A stretch of DNA of 64,000 nt, from assembly GCF_016865585.1 (NCBI RefSeq), contig NZ_JAESND010000005.1, positions 124,001-188,000 on the forward strand, read 5' to 3'. The notes below the pieces were generated by a model. That model saw only the letters and a list, made by a program, of their open reading frames with translations, had not been told where the DNA came from and searched no databases. The stretch comes from Jeongeupia naejangsanensis (lineage in GTDB: Bacteria; Pseudomonadota; Gammaproteobacteria; Burkholderiales; Chitinibacteraceae). Made by a program: the position numbers and the translations under genes. Below, in pieces: positions 52,370 to 63,358 of the stretch (positions are counted from its first letter, which is position 1; every line of letters begins with the position of its first letter).

Positions 52370-54250
52370 ATGAACCGGATGATTCCGCCGACGCAGGCAC
52401 GCAAGCGCTACAGCCAGCAGCTCAAGCTCGAGCGCTGGCGGGTGTGGTTCGTCGTCGCCGGGCTGATGGGCCTGTTCGCGATCCTGCTCGGCCGCGGTCT
52501 GTGGCTGCAGGTCTTCAACGAGGAGTTCCTGCAAGGCCAGGGCGAGGCGCGCTATGCGCGTACGCTGCGGCTGGAAGCCAACCGCGGCATGATCACCGAC
52601 CGCAACGGCGAACCGCTGGCAATCTCGACCCCGGTGCAGTCGATCTGGGCCAGTCCGCGCAGCATCGAGTTGCTGCCCGCCGGACAGGTCCGTCCCGCCG
52701 ACTGGGAGCCTGAAAGCGACAAGGATCCGGTCCCACTGTCGCAGGACGAAGTCGGCAAGCTGGCGCGCGCGCTGGGCATGCCGGTCGCCGACGTGGTGAA
52801 GAAACTGTCCGAAACGCGCCGCACCCACAAGGGCGAGACGATCAAGGACAAGGACGGCAAGCCCAGCCGTACCGATTTCATCTGGCTGCGCCGGCAGATG
52901 AATCCGCAGGATGCCAAGAACGTGATGGCGCTGAACATTCCCGGCGTTTACGCGCAGGCCGAATACCGCCGCTACTATCCGGCCGGCGAAATCATGGCGC
53001 AGATCATCGGCTACACGAACATCGACGGTCGTGGCCAGGAAGGGCTGGAACTCGCGCGCGACAAGGTGTTGTCGGGCCAGACCGGCAGCCGCACGGTCAT
53101 TCGCGACCGGCGTGGCTACATCGTCGAGGACATCTCGACCATCGTGCCGCCGAAGGATGGCGAGACGCTGGCGCTGTCGATCGACCGGCGCATCCAGTAT
53201 CTGGCCTACCGCGAGATCAACAAGGCCGTCAGCGACTTCGACGCCGCCGGCGGCAGCATCGTCGTGCTCGATGCGCGCACCGGCGAAATCCTCGCGCTGG
53301 CGAACTCGCCGTCGTACAACCCGAACAGCCGTGAGCGGATCGACCCGGCGAAGAAGCGCAACCGCGCGATCACCGACCTGTACGAACCGGGTTCGACGCT
53401 GAAGCCGCTCACCGTCGCTGCGGCCATGCAGGCCGGCACCATCAACGCCAAGACGACGTTCAATACCTCGCCGGGCGCACTGTCGATGGGTGGCTTCACC
53501 ATCAAGGACACCCATAACTACGGCGTGCTCAATGCCGAAGGCATCCTCGTCCATTCGAGCAATATCGGCGCGCTCAAGGTGGCGCTGACGATGCCGCGTG
53601 AAACGCAGTGGAACATGCTCAACGCCGTCGGCATCGGCCAGCGGCCCGGTCTGGGCTTCCCGGGCGAATCGGCCGGCAAGCTGCGGCCGTTCAAGACCTG
53701 GTACCCGATCGAGCAGGGCACCATGGGTTACGGTTACGGCCTGTCGGTGAGCCTGATGCAGATGGCCAAGGCCTACCAGATCTTCGCCACCAGCGGGATC
53801 GAGCATCCGGTCAGCCTGATCAAGCAGAATGCGCCGATGCCGGGCAAGCAGGTGATCTCGCCCGAGCTGGCGCTGACGATACGCGGCTACATGGAAAAGG
53901 TGACCCAGCCTGGCGGCACCGCCACGCGCGCCCAGGTCGTCGGCTACCGCGTCGCCGGCAAGACCGGTACGGCGCGCAAGCAGAGCGGCGGCAACTACGC
54001 CGACAAGAAATACGTCGGCTCTTTTGTCGGTCTCGCGCCGGTGTCGAATCCGCGCCTGATCGTCGCGGTGATGATCGACGAGCCGGACATCAAGAAGAGC
54101 ATCTACGGCGGTGCGGTGGCTGCGCCGGTTTTCTCTAGCGTCGTCGCGGGCACGCTGCGCCTGCTCGGCATTCCGCCGGATGCGCCGACCAACAACATCC
54201 TGCTGCCGAGTCCTCAGGACACCAAGGAGGACGAAGCATGGGTCCCGTAA
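52370..54250 (+). CDS. ftsI: Septal peptidoglycan transpeptidase FtsI (PBP3)
   Basis: A 626-residue class B penicillin-binding protein. One N-terminal helix (~22-44) anchors it; the dimerisation domain includes RGMITDRNGEPLA. The transpeptidase domain has SxxK in EPGSTLKP (active Ser), SxN in HSSNIG and KTGT in VAGKTGTARK. It cross-links septal peptidoglycan together with FtsW. Its 3' end overlaps murE by 13 bases. Confidence 0.95.
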   Translation: MNRMIPPTQARKRYSQQLKLERWRVWFVVAGLMGLFAILLGRGLWLQVFNEEFLQGQGEARYARTLRLEANRGMITDRNGEPLAISTPVQSIWASPRSIELLPAGQVRPADWEPESDKDPVPLSQDEVGKLARALGMPVADVVKKLSETRRTHKGETIKDKDGKPSRTDFIWLRRQMNPQDAKNVMALNIPGVYAQAEYRRYYPAGEIMAQIIGYTNIDGRGQEGLELARDKVLSGQTGSRTVIRDRRGYIVEDISTIVPPKDGETLALSIDRRIQYLAYREINKAVSDFDAAGGSIVVLDARTGEILALANSPSYNPNSRERIDPAKKRNRAITDLYEPGSTLKPLTVAAAMQAGTINAKTTFNTSPGALSMGGFTIKDTHNYGVLNAEGILVHSSNIGALKVALTMPRETQWNMLNAVGIGQRPGLGFPGESAGKLRPFKTWYPIEQGTMGYGYGLSVSLMQMAKAYQIFATSGIEHPVSLIKQNAPMPGKQVISPELALTIRGYMEKVTQPGGTATRAQVVGYRVAGKTGTARKQSGGNYADKKYVGSFVGLAPVSNPRLIVAVMIDEPDIKKSIYGGAVAAPVFSSVVAGTLRLLGIPPDAPTNNILLPSPQDTKEDEAWVP

Positions 54251-55734
54251 GCTGGCCGCTGGCCGCGCTCGATTTTGCCGCAATTGATGCGATTGCCTCG
54301 GGGCGCCGCGTTGTGGCCGACAGCCGCCAGATCAGGCCGGGTGACGTGTTTCTGGCCTTCCAGGGCGAGTACGCCGACGGTCGCCAGTACGTTCAGGCTG
54401 CGATCGACGCCGGTGCCGGCGCGGTGTTGTGGGAGACCGGCGACGCCGGGTCCGCCACATTCGTCTGGCAGCCCGAGTGGGCCGTTCCGAATCTGGGCGT
54501 AGACCAGCTGCGGGCGCAGGCCGGCATCGTCGCCGGCCACCTGCTCGGCGATCCGAGCGTGGCGCAGACCGTCGTCGGCATCACCGGCACCAATGGCAAG
54601 ACGTCGATCGCCAACTGGCTCGGCCAGGCGTTCACCCGACTTGGCCACAAGACCGGCGTGCTCGGCACGCTGGGCAACGGCGTGTTTCCGGCGCTGGAAG
54701 ACTCGACGCACACGACACTCGACCCGGTCGCGCTGCAACACTGGCTGGCGCGGTTCCGCGACGCCGGTGCCGGCCATGTCGCCATGGAAGTCAGCTCGCA
54801 CGGGCTCGCGCAGGCACGCGCGCACGGCGTTGCATTCGACATCGCCGTGTTCACCAACCTGACGCGCGATCATCTCGATTACCACGGCACGCTCGACGCC
54901 TACGGTGCCGAAAAGGCCAAGCTGTTTGCCTGGCAGGGGCTGAAGGCGGCGGTGATCAATGCCGACGACGCGTTCGGCCGGACACTGCTGACGACAACGA
55001 CCGCGCCGCGCGTACTGAGCTACGGCATCGATGCCGGCGATATCCGCGCGACCCGGCTGGCGGCAACGCTGGACGGCCTCGTGCTCGATGTCGTCACGCC
55101 GGCCGGCGAGGCAACAATCCGTTCGTCGCTGATCGGGCGTTTCAACGCCTACAACCTGCTCGCCTGCCTTGGCGTGCTGCTGGCCGCCGACATGGCGCTG
55201 GCCGATGCAGTGGCTGCGCTTGAAGCCATCGAATCGGCGCCGGGCCGGATGCAGAGACTCGGCGGCGGCGCTCAGCCGCTGGTTGTCGTCGATTACGCGC
55301 ATACGCCCGATGCGCTCGACAAGGCGCTGACGACCTTGCGTGAGGCGATGCCGGCGAAAAGCCGACTCTTTTGCGTTTTCGGTTGCGGTGGCGACCGCGA
55401 TCGCGGCAAGCGGCCGCAGATGGGCGAGATTGCCTGCCGGCTGGCCGATTCGACGGTCATCACCAGCGACAACCCGCGCTCCGAACGCCCGCAGCGGATC
55501 ATCGACGACATCGTCGCCGGTGTGGAAGGCGTCGACGGCAGCGGACTGGCGAACTACTCGATCGAATCGGACCGTGCCCGCGCGATTGCCGCAACCATCG
55601 ATTTCGCCGGTCGCGGTGACGTCGTGCTGATCGCCGGCAAGGGACACGAGACCTACCAGGAAATCCAGGGTGTGCGCGGCCATTTCGACGATGTCGAACA
55701 GGCGGTCGCCGCCCTTGCGAGGAAAACATCATGA
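54238..55734 (+). CDS. murE: UDP-MurNAc-L-Ala-D-Glu:meso-DAP ligase
   Basis: A 498-residue Mur ligase. The ATP loop is GITGTNGKTS, and the central domain has HTTLDP and EVSSHGLAQ. SDNPRSERP gives the DNPR motif that selects meso-diaminopimelate as the third residue. It starts inside the ftsI end with AAGGAGGA eight bases upstream, which supports the ATG at 54238. Confidence 0.95.
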   Translation: MGPVSWPLAALDFAAIDAIASGRRVVADSRQIRPGDVFLAFQGEYADGRQYVQAAIDAGAGAVLWETGDAGSATFVWQPEWAVPNLGVDQLRAQAGIVAGHLLGDPSVAQTVVGITGTNGKTSIANWLGQAFTRLGHKTGVLGTLGNGVFPALEDSTHTTLDPVALQHWLARFRDAGAGHVAMEVSSHGLAQARAHGVAFDIAVFTNLTRDHLDYHGTLDAYGAEKAKLFAWQGLKAAVINADDAFGRTLLTTTTAPRVLSYGIDAGDIRATRLAATLDGLVLDVVTPAGEATIRSSLIGRFNAYNLLACLGVLLAADMALADAVAALEAIESAPGRMQRLGGGAQPLVVVDYAHTPDALDKALTTLREAMPAKSRLFCVFGCGGDRDRGKRPQMGEIACRLADSTVITSDNPRSERPQRIIDDIVAGVEGVDGSGLANYSIESDRARAIAATIDFAGRGDVVLIAGKGHETYQEIQGVRGHFDDVEQAVAALARKTS

Positions 55735-57095
55735 TGCTGACGTTGCACGACGCAGCGCTGGCCGTCGGTGGCGCCCTTCGTGGCGACGCGACGGTGGCGT
55801 TCGTGCGTGTCACCACCGACAGCCGCGACATCCGCGACGGTGACCTGTTCGTTGCACTGCGCGGCGAGCGTTTCGACGGCCACGATTTTGCCGATGCGGC
55901 ACTGGCGCAGGGCGCCGCCGCGGTGCTGGTCGAAACCGACGGCGGCGGCAACCGCATCGTCGTTGCCGACACGCTCAAGGCGCTCGGCGAACTGGCGAGC
56001 CACTGGCGCAGCGTGATCGCGCCGAAGCTGATCGCGATCACCGGCAGCAACGGCAAGACCAGCGTCAAGGAAATGACCGCGTCCATCCTGTCCGCCCACG
56101 CCGGTGCCGAGGCGGTGCTGGCAACCCGGGGCAACCTGAACAACCACATCGGCGTGCCGCTGACCCTGCTGAGCCTGCGTTCGCAACACCGTTACGCGGT
56201 GGTCGAGATGGGCATGAGCGACTTCGGCGAGATCGACTACCTGACACGGATGGCGCGTCCCGACGTCGCGCTGGTCAACAACGCCGGTGCGGCGCATCTC
56301 GAAGCGCTCGGTTCGGTCGAAGGCGTCGCTCGTGCGAAGGGCGAGATCTTCGCCGGCCTCGCGACCGGTGGTCTGGCGGTACTCAACGCCGACGATGCGT
56401 ACGCACCGCTGTGGCGCACGCTCGCCGCCGGCCGGCCGCAGACCGGTTTCGGTCTCGGTGCCGACGCCGACGTGCGCGCGACCGATGTGGTCGCTGGCGC
56501 GCTGGGCAGCCGCTTCACGCTGGTCACGCCAGCGGGTACCGCGCCGGTCGAGCTCGGCGTGCCGGGCGTGCACAACGTCCGCAACGCGCTGGCCGCCACC
56601 GCTGCCGCGCTGGCGCTGGATGTGCCGCTTGTCATTTGTACCGCTGGCCTTGCCGCGTATCGCGGTGTAAAAGGCCGGCTCGAACGCAAAACTGCGGCCC
56701 GCGGCGCCTTGCTGATCGACGACAGTTACAACGCCAACCCGGACTCGATGAAGGCTGCGATCGACGTGCTGGTGCGCATCGGCGCCGAGCAGCACAAGCG
56801 GACCCTGCTGGTCCTCGGCGATATCGGCGAAGTCGGCGACGATGCACCCGCGCGGCATGCCGACGTCGGTGCCTACGCGAAGGCGGCCGGCGTGCAGCGC
56901 CTGTTCACGCTCGGCAACCACATGCGAGAGGCGGCTGCGGCATTCGGCAGCAGGCACTTCGACACGCTGAATGCACTGCTGGCGGCGCTGGAATCCGAGG
57001 CCGGACCGGATGCGGTGGTACTGGTGAAAGGATCGCGCTTCATGCGCATGGAGCGCGTCGTCGACGCGCTCGTCAACGAACAAGGAAACAACTAG
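55731..57095 (+). CDS. murF: UDP-MurNAc-tripeptide:D-Ala-D-Ala ligase
   Basis: A 454-residue Mur ligase that adds the D-Ala-D-Ala dipeptide. Motifs are [53 protein letters not shown] and [11 protein letters not shown]. The ATGATG start overlaps the murE stop by four bases. Confidence 0.95.
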   Translation: MMLTLHDAALAVGGALRGDATVAFVRVTTDSRDIRDGDLFVALRGERFDGHDFADAALAQGAAAVLVETDGGGNRIVVADTLKALGELASHWRSVIAPKLIAITGSNGKTSVKEMTASILSAHAGAEAVLATRGNLNNHIGVPLTLLSLRSQHRYAVVEMGMSDFGEIDYLTRMARPDVALVNNAGAAHLEALGSVEGVARAKGEIFAGLATGGLAVLNADDAYAPLWRTLAAGRPQTGFGLGADADVRATDVVAGALGSRFTLVTPAGTAPVELGVPGVHNVRNALAATAAALALDVPLVICTAGLAAYRGVKGRLERKTAARGALLIDDSYNANPDSMKAAIDVLVRIGAEQHKRTLLVLGDIGEVGDDAPARHADVGAYAKAAGVQRLFTLGNHMREAAAAFGSRHFDTLNALLAALESEAGPDAVVLVKGSRFMRMERVVDALVNEQGNN

Positions 57096-57097
57096 CC

Positions 57098-58183
57098 ATG
57101 CTGCTCTGGCTGACCCAATGGCTGGGTGAATCGATCCGGGCCTTCAACGTATTCAACTACATCACGCTGCGCGCCGTGCTGGCGACGATGACCGCGCTGA
57201 CGATCTCGTGGGTGCTCGGCCCGTGGGTGATCCGCAAACTGACCGAGATGAAGGTCGGTCAGGCGGTGCGCAGTGACGGCCCGCAGACCCATCTGGTCAA
57301 GGCCGGCACGCCGACGATGGGCGGGACGCTGATCCTGCTGTCGATCGGCCTGACGACGCTGCTGTGGGGCGATCTGGGCAACAAGTACATCTGGCTGGTG
57401 CTGATCGTCACGATGGCGACCGGCATCATCGGCTTCGTCGACGACTACAAGAAGGTCGCGCTGAAGAACCCGAAAGGCCTGAGCGCCAAGGCCAAGATGT
57501 TCTGGCAGTCGGCGATCGCCATCGGCGCCGGGCTGTTTCTTGTCAACGCCGGCCAGCTGCCGTCGCATACCGGTTTCATCATCCCGTTCTACAAGGAAAT
57601 CCTCTATCCGTTCGGGGCGATCGGCTTCTGCGTGCTGACCTATTTCGTCATCGTCGGCACCAGCAACGCGGTCAACCTGACCGACGGCCTCGACGGCCTC
57701 GCGATCATGCCGACGGTGCTGGTCTCGGGCGCGTTCTGCATCTTTGCCTATGTTGCCGGCAACGTGAAATTCGCGACCTATCTGGGCATTCCGCACGTGC
57801 CGGGTGCCGGCGAACTGGTGGTGTTCTGCGCGGCGATGGCCGGTGCGGGGCTGGGCTTCCTGTGGTTCAACGCCTACCCGGCCGAGGTCTTCATGGGCGA
57901 CGTCGGTGCGCTGGCGCTCGGCGCCGGCCTCGGGACCGTTGCCGTGGTCGTGCGGCAGGAAATCGTGCTGTTGATCATGGGCGGTGTCTTCGTTGTCGAG
58001 GCGCTGTCTGTGATGATCCAGGTGGCCAGTTTCAAGATGACCGGCAAGCGCGTGTTCCGGATGGCGCCACTGCACCACCACTACGAACTCAAGGGCTGGA
58101 AGGAGACGCAGGTCGTCGTCCGCTTCTGGATCATCACCATGCTGCTGGTCCTTGTCGGCCTGGCCACGCTGAAGTTGCGCTGA
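57098..58183 (+). CDS. mraY: Phospho-MurNAc-pentapeptide transferase (lipid I synthase)
   Basis: A 361-residue inner-membrane enzyme with about ten helices. It keeps [17 protein letters not shown] (metal-binding Asp pair), [13 protein letters not shown] and [18 protein letters not shown], and the [14 protein letters not shown] loop of MraY. It transfers phospho-MurNAc-pentapeptide to undecaprenyl phosphate. AAGGA lies upstream. Confidence 0.96.
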   Translation: MLLWLTQWLGESIRAFNVFNYITLRAVLATMTALTISWVLGPWVIRKLTEMKVGQAVRSDGPQTHLVKAGTPTMGGTLILLSIGLTTLLWGDLGNKYIWLVLIVTMATGIIGFVDDYKKVALKNPKGLSAKAKMFWQSAIAIGAGLFLVNAGQLPSHTGFIIPFYKEILYPFGAIGFCVLTYFVIVGTSNAVNLTDGLDGLAIMPTVLVSGAFCIFAYVAGNVKFATYLGIPHVPGAGELVVFCAAMAGAGLGFLWFNAYPAEVFMGDVGALALGAGLGTVAVVVRQEIVLLIMGGVFVVEALSVMIQVASFKMTGKRVFRMAPLHHHYELKGWKETQVVVRFWIITMLLVLVGLATLKLR

Positions 58184-58192
58184 GGAGCCGAC

Positions 58193-59596
58193 ATGGATTT
58201 CAACGGTAAAAACGTCGTCGTCGTCGGTCTGGGCATCACCGGTTTGTCGTGCGTGCGCTGGCTCGTGCGCCACAATGCCCGCGTCACCGTCGCCGACAGC
58301 CGCGACGTGCCGCCCGGGGCCGAAGCGCTGGCGGCCGAGCTGCCCGACGTGACGACCCGTTTCGGCGCATTCAGCGACGCGACGTTTGCCGATGCCGAGC
58401 TGCTGGTCGTCAGCCCGGGCGTGCCGCTGGCCACGCCCGAGATCGCCCGTGCGATCGACCGCGGCGTCGACATCGCCGGTGACGTCGAACTGCTCGCGCG
58501 CGCGATCCGCGGCAGCGGCGCCCGCGTGCTGGCGATCACCGGCAGTAACGGCAAGACCACCGTCACCAGCATGGTCGGCAAGGCGTGCGAACAGGCCGGC
58601 CTGAAGACCGTCATTGCCGGTAATATAGGCCTGCCGGTACTCGATGCGCTGGCCGACTGGGAAAGCCGCAGCAGCAATCCGGACATCTGGGTGCTCGAAC
58701 TGTCGAGCTTCCAGCTGGAAACGACCAGCTCGCTGACGCCCGACGCAGCGGTCGTGCTCAACGTGACCGAGGACCACCTCGACCGTTACAGCGGCATGCG
58801 CGACTACGCGCAGACCAAGGCACGGATCTTCAACGGCCTCGGCGTGATGGTGCTGAACCGCGAGGACGGCTGGTGCCGCGGCATGACGCAGCCGGGCCGC
58901 AACATCGTCTGGTTCGGCACCGACGCGCCACGCAATCCGAGCGAATACGGTCTCGTCGCCGACGGCGACGACGTCGCGCTCAAGCTCGGCGAGCGCACGC
59001 TGATGAAAGCGGGCGAGCTGCAGCTCGCAGGCCTGCACAACGCCGCCAACGCACTGGCCGCACTGGCACTGACGCGTGCCATCGGCCTGCCGAGCGCGCT
59101 GACCATCGCCGCGCTCAAGGCCTTCAAGGGCCTGCCGCACCGGGTCGAATTCGTCGCCGAGAAGACCGGCGTGAGCTACTACGACGACTCGAAAGGCACG
59201 AATGTCGGCGCGACCGAGGCCGCGCTCAAGGGCATGAACCGGCCGGTGGTGCTGATCGCCGGCGGTGACGGCAAGGGCCAGGACTTTATGCCGCTGAAGG
59301 CCGCGTGCGAGCGCATCTGCCGCGCCGTGGTGCTGATCGGCCGTGACGGCCCGCAGATCGCCGAGGTGCTGAACGAAGCGACCTCGCAACTGATCGACGC
59401 CGATGACGACGAGGAAGCTTTCCTGCCGGTGCTGCAGGTGCCGACGCTGGAGATGGCCGTGCAGATGGCCGCCAACCTCGCCGAAGCCGGCGACATCGTG
59501 CTGTTGAGCCCGGCGTGCGCCAGCCTCGACATGTTCCGCAATTACCACCACCGCGCCGAAGTGTTCATCGCCGCGGTCCGGGGTCTGGAAGGCTGA
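58193..59596 (+). CDS. murD: UDP-MurNAc-L-Ala:D-Glu ligase
   Basis: A 467-residue Mur ligase. The N-terminal [17 protein letters not shown] binds the UDP moiety, [13 protein letters not shown] is the ATP loop, and LELSSFQLE and [10 protein letters not shown] follow. The [11 protein letters not shown] segment is the usual MurD C-terminal signature. Spacing to mraY is nine bases. Confidence 0.96.
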   Translation: MDFNGKNVVVVGLGITGLSCVRWLVRHNARVTVADSRDVPPGAEALAAELPDVTTRFGAFSDATFADAELLVVSPGVPLATPEIARAIDRGVDIAGDVELLARAIRGSGARVLAITGSNGKTTVTSMVGKACEQAGLKTVIAGNIGLPVLDALADWESRSSNPDIWVLELSSFQLETTSSLTPDAAVVLNVTEDHLDRYSGMRDYAQTKARIFNGLGVMVLNREDGWCRGMTQPGRNIVWFGTDAPRNPSEYGLVADGDDVALKLGERTLMKAGELQLAGLHNAANALAALALTRAIGLPSALTIAALKAFKGLPHRVEFVAEKTGVSYYDDSKGTNVGATEAALKGMNRPVVLIAGGDGKGQDFMPLKAACERICRAVVLIGRDGPQIAEVLNEATSQLIDADDDEEAFLPVLQVPTLEMAVQMAANLAEAGDIVLLSPACASLDMFRNYHHRAEVFIAAVRGLEG

Positions 59597-59600
59597 CGCG

Positions 59601-60788
59601 ATGAAAGCGATCTTCTACCGGGCCCTCAAGCGCATCCGCCCCAGCATGGCCGCCTACGACCAGGCGCTGCTGTGGTGCGTGATCCTGCTGCTGACCATCG
59701 GCCTGGTGATGGTCTACTCGGCGTCGATCGCGATGGCCGAGGTCGACAAGGACACCGGTTTCCGCTCGACCTACTTCCTGGTCCGCCACTCGATCTTCCT
59801 CGTCGTCGGCGTGGTCGCGGCCTTCTTTTCGTTCAGCATCTCGACCCGGACGCTGCAGCAGTACGCGCCCTTGCTGTTCATTCTCGGCGTGCTGCTGCTG
59901 ATCCTGGTGCTGGTGCCCGGCATCGGCCGCGAGGTCAACGGCAGCCGGCGCTGGCTCGGGCTGGTGGTGATCAACCTGCAGCCGTCCGAGCTGATGAAGC
60001 TTGCCGCCGCCTTCTATGCCGCCGACTACACGGTGCGCAAGGCCGCGTTCATGGGCGGCGACTTCTGGGCCAGCATCACCAAGGGCCTGCTGCCGATGCT
60101 GTTCGTGATGCTGATCGTCGGCGGCCTGCTGCTGCTCGAGCCGGACTTCGGCGCGTTCGCCGTCATCACCGCGATCACCATGGGCCTGCTGTTTCTCGGC
60201 GGCTTCAACTGGCGGCTGTTCGCCGGGCTGATCGTGCTGCTCGGCATCGGCTTCGTCGGCCTGATCGCCAGCTCGCCGTACCGGCGCGCGCGGGTCTTGG
60301 GTTTCCTCGATCCGTGGCAGGACCCGTACGGCAAGGGCTACCAGCTCAGCCACTCGCTGATCGCTTTCGGCCGCGGCGAGTGGCACGGCGTCGGTCTCGG
60401 CGCCAGCGTCGAGAAACTGTCGTACCTGCCCGAAGCGCATACCGACTTCCTGATGGCGATCATTGCCGAGGAGTTCGGTTTCCTCGGCGTGGCCGTCGTC
60501 GTCGGCCTGTTCGCTTTCCTAGTGTTCCGCTGCTTCACGATCGGCGTGCAGGCTGCCAAGCTCGACCGCGCCTATCAGGCACTGGTGGCGCAGGGCATCG
60601 GCATCTGGATCGGCGTGCAGTCGGTGATCAACATCGGCGTGAACATGGGCCTGCTGCCGACCAAGGGCCTGACGCTGCCGCTGCTGTCGTTCGGCGGCTC
60701 GGGCATCGTCGCCAATCTGCTGGCGCTCGGCGTCGTCATGCGCATCGACTACGAGAACAGACAGCTGATGCGGGGGCGCAAGGTATGA
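59601..60788 (+). CDS. ftsW: Septal peptidoglycan polymerase FtsW
   Basis: A 395-residue SEDS-family membrane protein with about ten helices. Recognisable segments are [30 protein letters not shown] (with the catalytic-type Asp region), [19 protein letters not shown] and [15 protein letters not shown]. It polymerises lipid II at the division site with FtsI. Its stop overlaps murG (ATGA). Confidence 0.96.
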   Translation: MKAIFYRALKRIRPSMAAYDQALLWCVILLLTIGLVMVYSASIAMAEVDKDTGFRSTYFLVRHSIFLVVGVVAAFFSFSISTRTLQQYAPLLFILGVLLLILVLVPGIGREVNGSRRWLGLVVINLQPSELMKLAAAFYAADYTVRKAAFMGGDFWASITKGLLPMLFVMLIVGGLLLLEPDFGAFAVITAITMGLLFLGGFNWRLFAGLIVLLGIGFVGLIASSPYRRARVLGFLDPWQDPYGKGYQLSHSLIAFGRGEWHGVGLGASVEKLSYLPEAHTDFLMAIIAEEFGFLGVAVVVGLFAFLVFRCFTIGVQAAKLDRAYQALVAQGIGIWIGVQSVINIGVNMGLLPTKGLTLPLLSFGGSGIVANLLALGVVMRIDYENRQLMRGRKV

Positions 60789-61975
60789 GCTGGATTCTGA
60801 CCCTCGTCGTACTGGCCATATTGATTCTCGGTTTTGTCAGTCGGGCGAAGTCGCGTCAGGCCGTTTCCGCTTCGCAGCCGCAAGCCGTTGTGCAGAATCG
60901 TGCTGGGCGCACCCTGCTCGTCATGGCCGGCGGTACCGGCGGCCACATCTTCCCGGCGCTGGCCGTGGCCAACGCGATGCGCGAACGCGGCTGGGACGTG
61001 GTCTGGCTCGGCGCGGCCGGCGCGATGGAAACGCGCATCGTGCCGCAGCACGACATCCCGCTCGAAACGCTGGCCATCACCGGCGTGCGCGGCAAGGGGC
61101 TGCTGAAGAAGCTGGCCCAGCCCTGGGTGCAGCTGAAGGCGCTGTGCGGTTCGCTGCGGACCATCTTCCGCCATCGCCCCGATGTGGCAATCGGTTTCGG
61201 CGGCTTTACCGGTTTCCCGGGCGGGCTGGCAATGCGTTTGCTGTGGCTGCCGCTGGTGGTGCACGAACAGAACTCGGTGGCCGGGCTGACCAACAAGGCG
61301 CTGTCGAAGTTCGCCAACCGCGTGCTGTTCGCGTTTCCGTCGGCGTTCCGCAGCGCACCGCCGCGCTTCGACTGCGTCGGCAACCCGGTCCGTGACGCCA
61401 TCACCGCGGTTGCCGAACCCGAATCGCGTTTCGAAGGTCGAACCGGCCCGCTGAAGCTGCTGATTGTCGGCGGCAGCCTCGGCGCGCAGGTGTTCAACGA
61501 ACAAGTGCCGAAGGCGCTGGCGCTGCTGTCCGAGGTGGAACGTCCGGTGGTGATCCACCAGGCCGGCGAAAAACACATCGATGCGCTGAAGGCCAACTAC
61601 GCCGCGGCCGGTGTCGACGCCGAATGCGTGGCCTTCATCGGCGACATGGCCGGTGCCTATGCCGATGCGGATCTGGTGCTGTGCCGTGCCGGTGCGCTGA
61701 CCGTCTCCGAGCTGGCCTGCGTCGGTGCCGCGGCGGTGCTGGTGCCGTTCCCGCACGCGGTCGACGACCACCAGACCGGTAACGCGCGTTACCTGTCCGA
61801 GTCCGGCGCCGGCGTGCTGCTGCAACAAACCGAATTCGGCGCCGAGCGTTTCGCGGCGCTGCTGAAAGAGACAAACCGAGCGCGCTGCCTGGAAATGGCC
61901 CACAAGGCCCGGCAGCTCGCCAAGCCCGACGCGACCGGACGGGTCGTGGCGGTGATCGAGGAATTGGCAAGATGA
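60785..61975 (+). CDS. murG: Lipid II synthase MurG with an N-terminal hydrophobic extension
   Basis: A GT-B glycosyltransferase that adds GlcNAc to lipid I. Motifs are [69 protein letters not shown] and [14 protein letters not shown]. From ATG 60785 the protein has 396 residues and starts with a ~40-residue extension containing a strong hydrophobic helix ([16 protein letters not shown]). Typical MurG has ~355 residues and no such helix. An internal GTG at 60890 would give 361 residues but lacks a ribosome binding site, while the ATGA overlap with ftsW favours the long form. Confidence 0.93.
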   Translation: MSWILTLVVLAILILGFVSRAKSRQAVSASQPQAVVQNRAGRTLLVMAGGTGGHIFPALAVANAMRERGWDVVWLGAAGAMETRIVPQHDIPLETLAITGVRGKGLLKKLAQPWVQLKALCGSLRTIFRHRPDVAIGFGGFTGFPGGLAMRLLWLPLVVHEQNSVAGLTNKALSKFANRVLFAFPSAFRSAPPRFDCVGNPVRDAITAVAEPESRFEGRTGPLKLLIVGGSLGAQVFNEQVPKALALLSEVERPVVIHQAGEKHIDALKANYAAAGVDAECVAFIGDMAGAYADADLVLCRAGALTVSELACVGAAAVLVPFPHAVDDHQTGNARYLSESGAGVLLQQTEFGAERFAALLKETNRARCLEMAHKARQLAKPDATGRVVAVIEELAR

Positions 61976-63357
61976 AACACAAGGTCAAACGCATCCACTT
62001 TGTCGGGATCGGCGGTGTCGGCATGAGCGGCATCGCCGAGGTGCTCGCCAACCAGGGCTTTGCCGTCAGCGGCTCCGATCTGGGCAGCAACGCCGCGACG
62101 CAGCGGCTGCAGAACGCCGGTGCCGTCGTGCACAAGGGCCACGATGCGGCCTATGTCGCCGACGCCGATGTGGTGGTGATCTCGAGTGCGGTCAAGGACG
62201 ACAACCCCGAAGTGGTCGAGGCGCGCGCGCGCAAGATCCCGGTGATTCCGCGTGCACTGATGCTGGCCGAACTGATGCGGCTGCAGCGCGGCATTGCGAT
62301 CGCCGGCACCCACGGCAAGACGACGACGACCAGCCTGACCGCCAGCATTCTCGAAGCCGCCGGCATGGATCCGACCTTCGTCATCGGCGGCAAGCTGCAC
62401 GCCGCCGGCTCGAACGCCCGGCTCGGCCACGGCGACTACCTGGTCGCCGAGGCCGACGAGAGCGATGCGTCCTTCCTGCACCTGAGCCCGATGATCTCGG
62501 TCGTGACCAATATCGACCAGGACCATATGGATACGTATGGCCACGACTTCGACAACGTGAAGAAGGCCTTCGTCGAGTTCCTCTACCACCTGCCGTTCTA
62601 CGGCCGCGCGGTGCTGTGCATCGACGACGCCAGCGTGCGCGAGATCCTGCCGCGCGTGACCAGCCCGATCACGACCTACGGCACCAGCGCCGACGCGATG
62701 CTGCGTGCCGAAAACGTTACCGCTGTCGACGGCCAAATGCGCTTCGATGCGGTGTGGGAAAACGGCGAGACGCGGCGGATTCCGGTCACGCTGAACATGC
62801 CGGGCCAGCACAACGTGCTGAACGCGCTGGCGGCGATCGCCATCGGCATCGAGGTCGGCGCGTCCGACGAGGCGATCCAGCGTGCTCTGGCGACGTTCCA
62901 GGGTGTCGGCCGGCGCTTCCAGCGCTACGGCGAAGTGGCATGCGACGGCGGCAGCTTCACCCTGGTCGACGACTATGGGCATCACCCGGTCGAAATGGCG
63001 GCGACGATCGCCGCGGCGCGTGGCGCCTTCCCGGGTCGCCGGCTGCTGCTGGCCTTCCAGCCGCACCGCTACAGCCGCACTCGCGATTGCTTCGAGGACT
63101 TCGTCAAGGTGCTGGGCACCGTCGACGGCCTGCTGCTGGCCGAGGTCTACGCGGCCGGCGAAGCGCCGGTAGTGGCGGCGGACAGCCGTTCGCTGGCGCG
63201 CGCGGTGCGCGTCGCCGGCAAGGTCGAACCGATTTTTGTTGAAGACATTGCCGAGATGCCGGCCGCCATTGCCGCGGCCGCAAAGCACGGCGATGTGGTG
63301 ATCACGATGGGGGCGGGCTCGATCGGTGCCGTTCCCGGCAAACTGGTGCAGAACTGA
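61972..63357 (+). CDS. murC: UDP-MurNAc:L-alanine ligase
   Basis: A 461-residue Mur ligase. It has [30 protein letters not shown] (ATP loop), [20 protein letters not shown] and [12 protein letters not shown], then FQPHRYSRT. It attaches the first L-Ala to UDP-MurNAc. It overlaps murG by four bases. murB, which follows murC in many proteobacteria, is absent here. Confidence 0.96.
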   Translation: MKHKVKRIHFVGIGGVGMSGIAEVLANQGFAVSGSDLGSNAATQRLQNAGAVVHKGHDAAYVADADVVVISSAVKDDNPEVVEARARKIPVIPRALMLAELMRLQRGIAIAGTHGKTTTTSLTASILEAAGMDPTFVIGGKLHAAGSNARLGHGDYLVAEADESDASFLHLSPMISVVTNIDQDHMDTYGHDFDNVKKAFVEFLYHLPFYGRAVLCIDDASVREILPRVTSPITTYGTSADAMLRAENVTAVDGQMRFDAVWENGETRRIPVTLNMPGQHNVLNALAAIAIGIEVGASDEAIQRALATFQGVGRRFQRYGEVACDGGSFTLVDDYGHHPVEMAATIAAARGAFPGRRLLLAFQPHRYSRTRDCFEDFVKVLGTVDGLLLAEVYAAGEAPVVAADSRSLARAVRVAGKVEPIFVEDIAEMPAAIAAAAKHGDVVITMGAGSIGAVPGKLVQN

Positions 63358-63358
63358 G

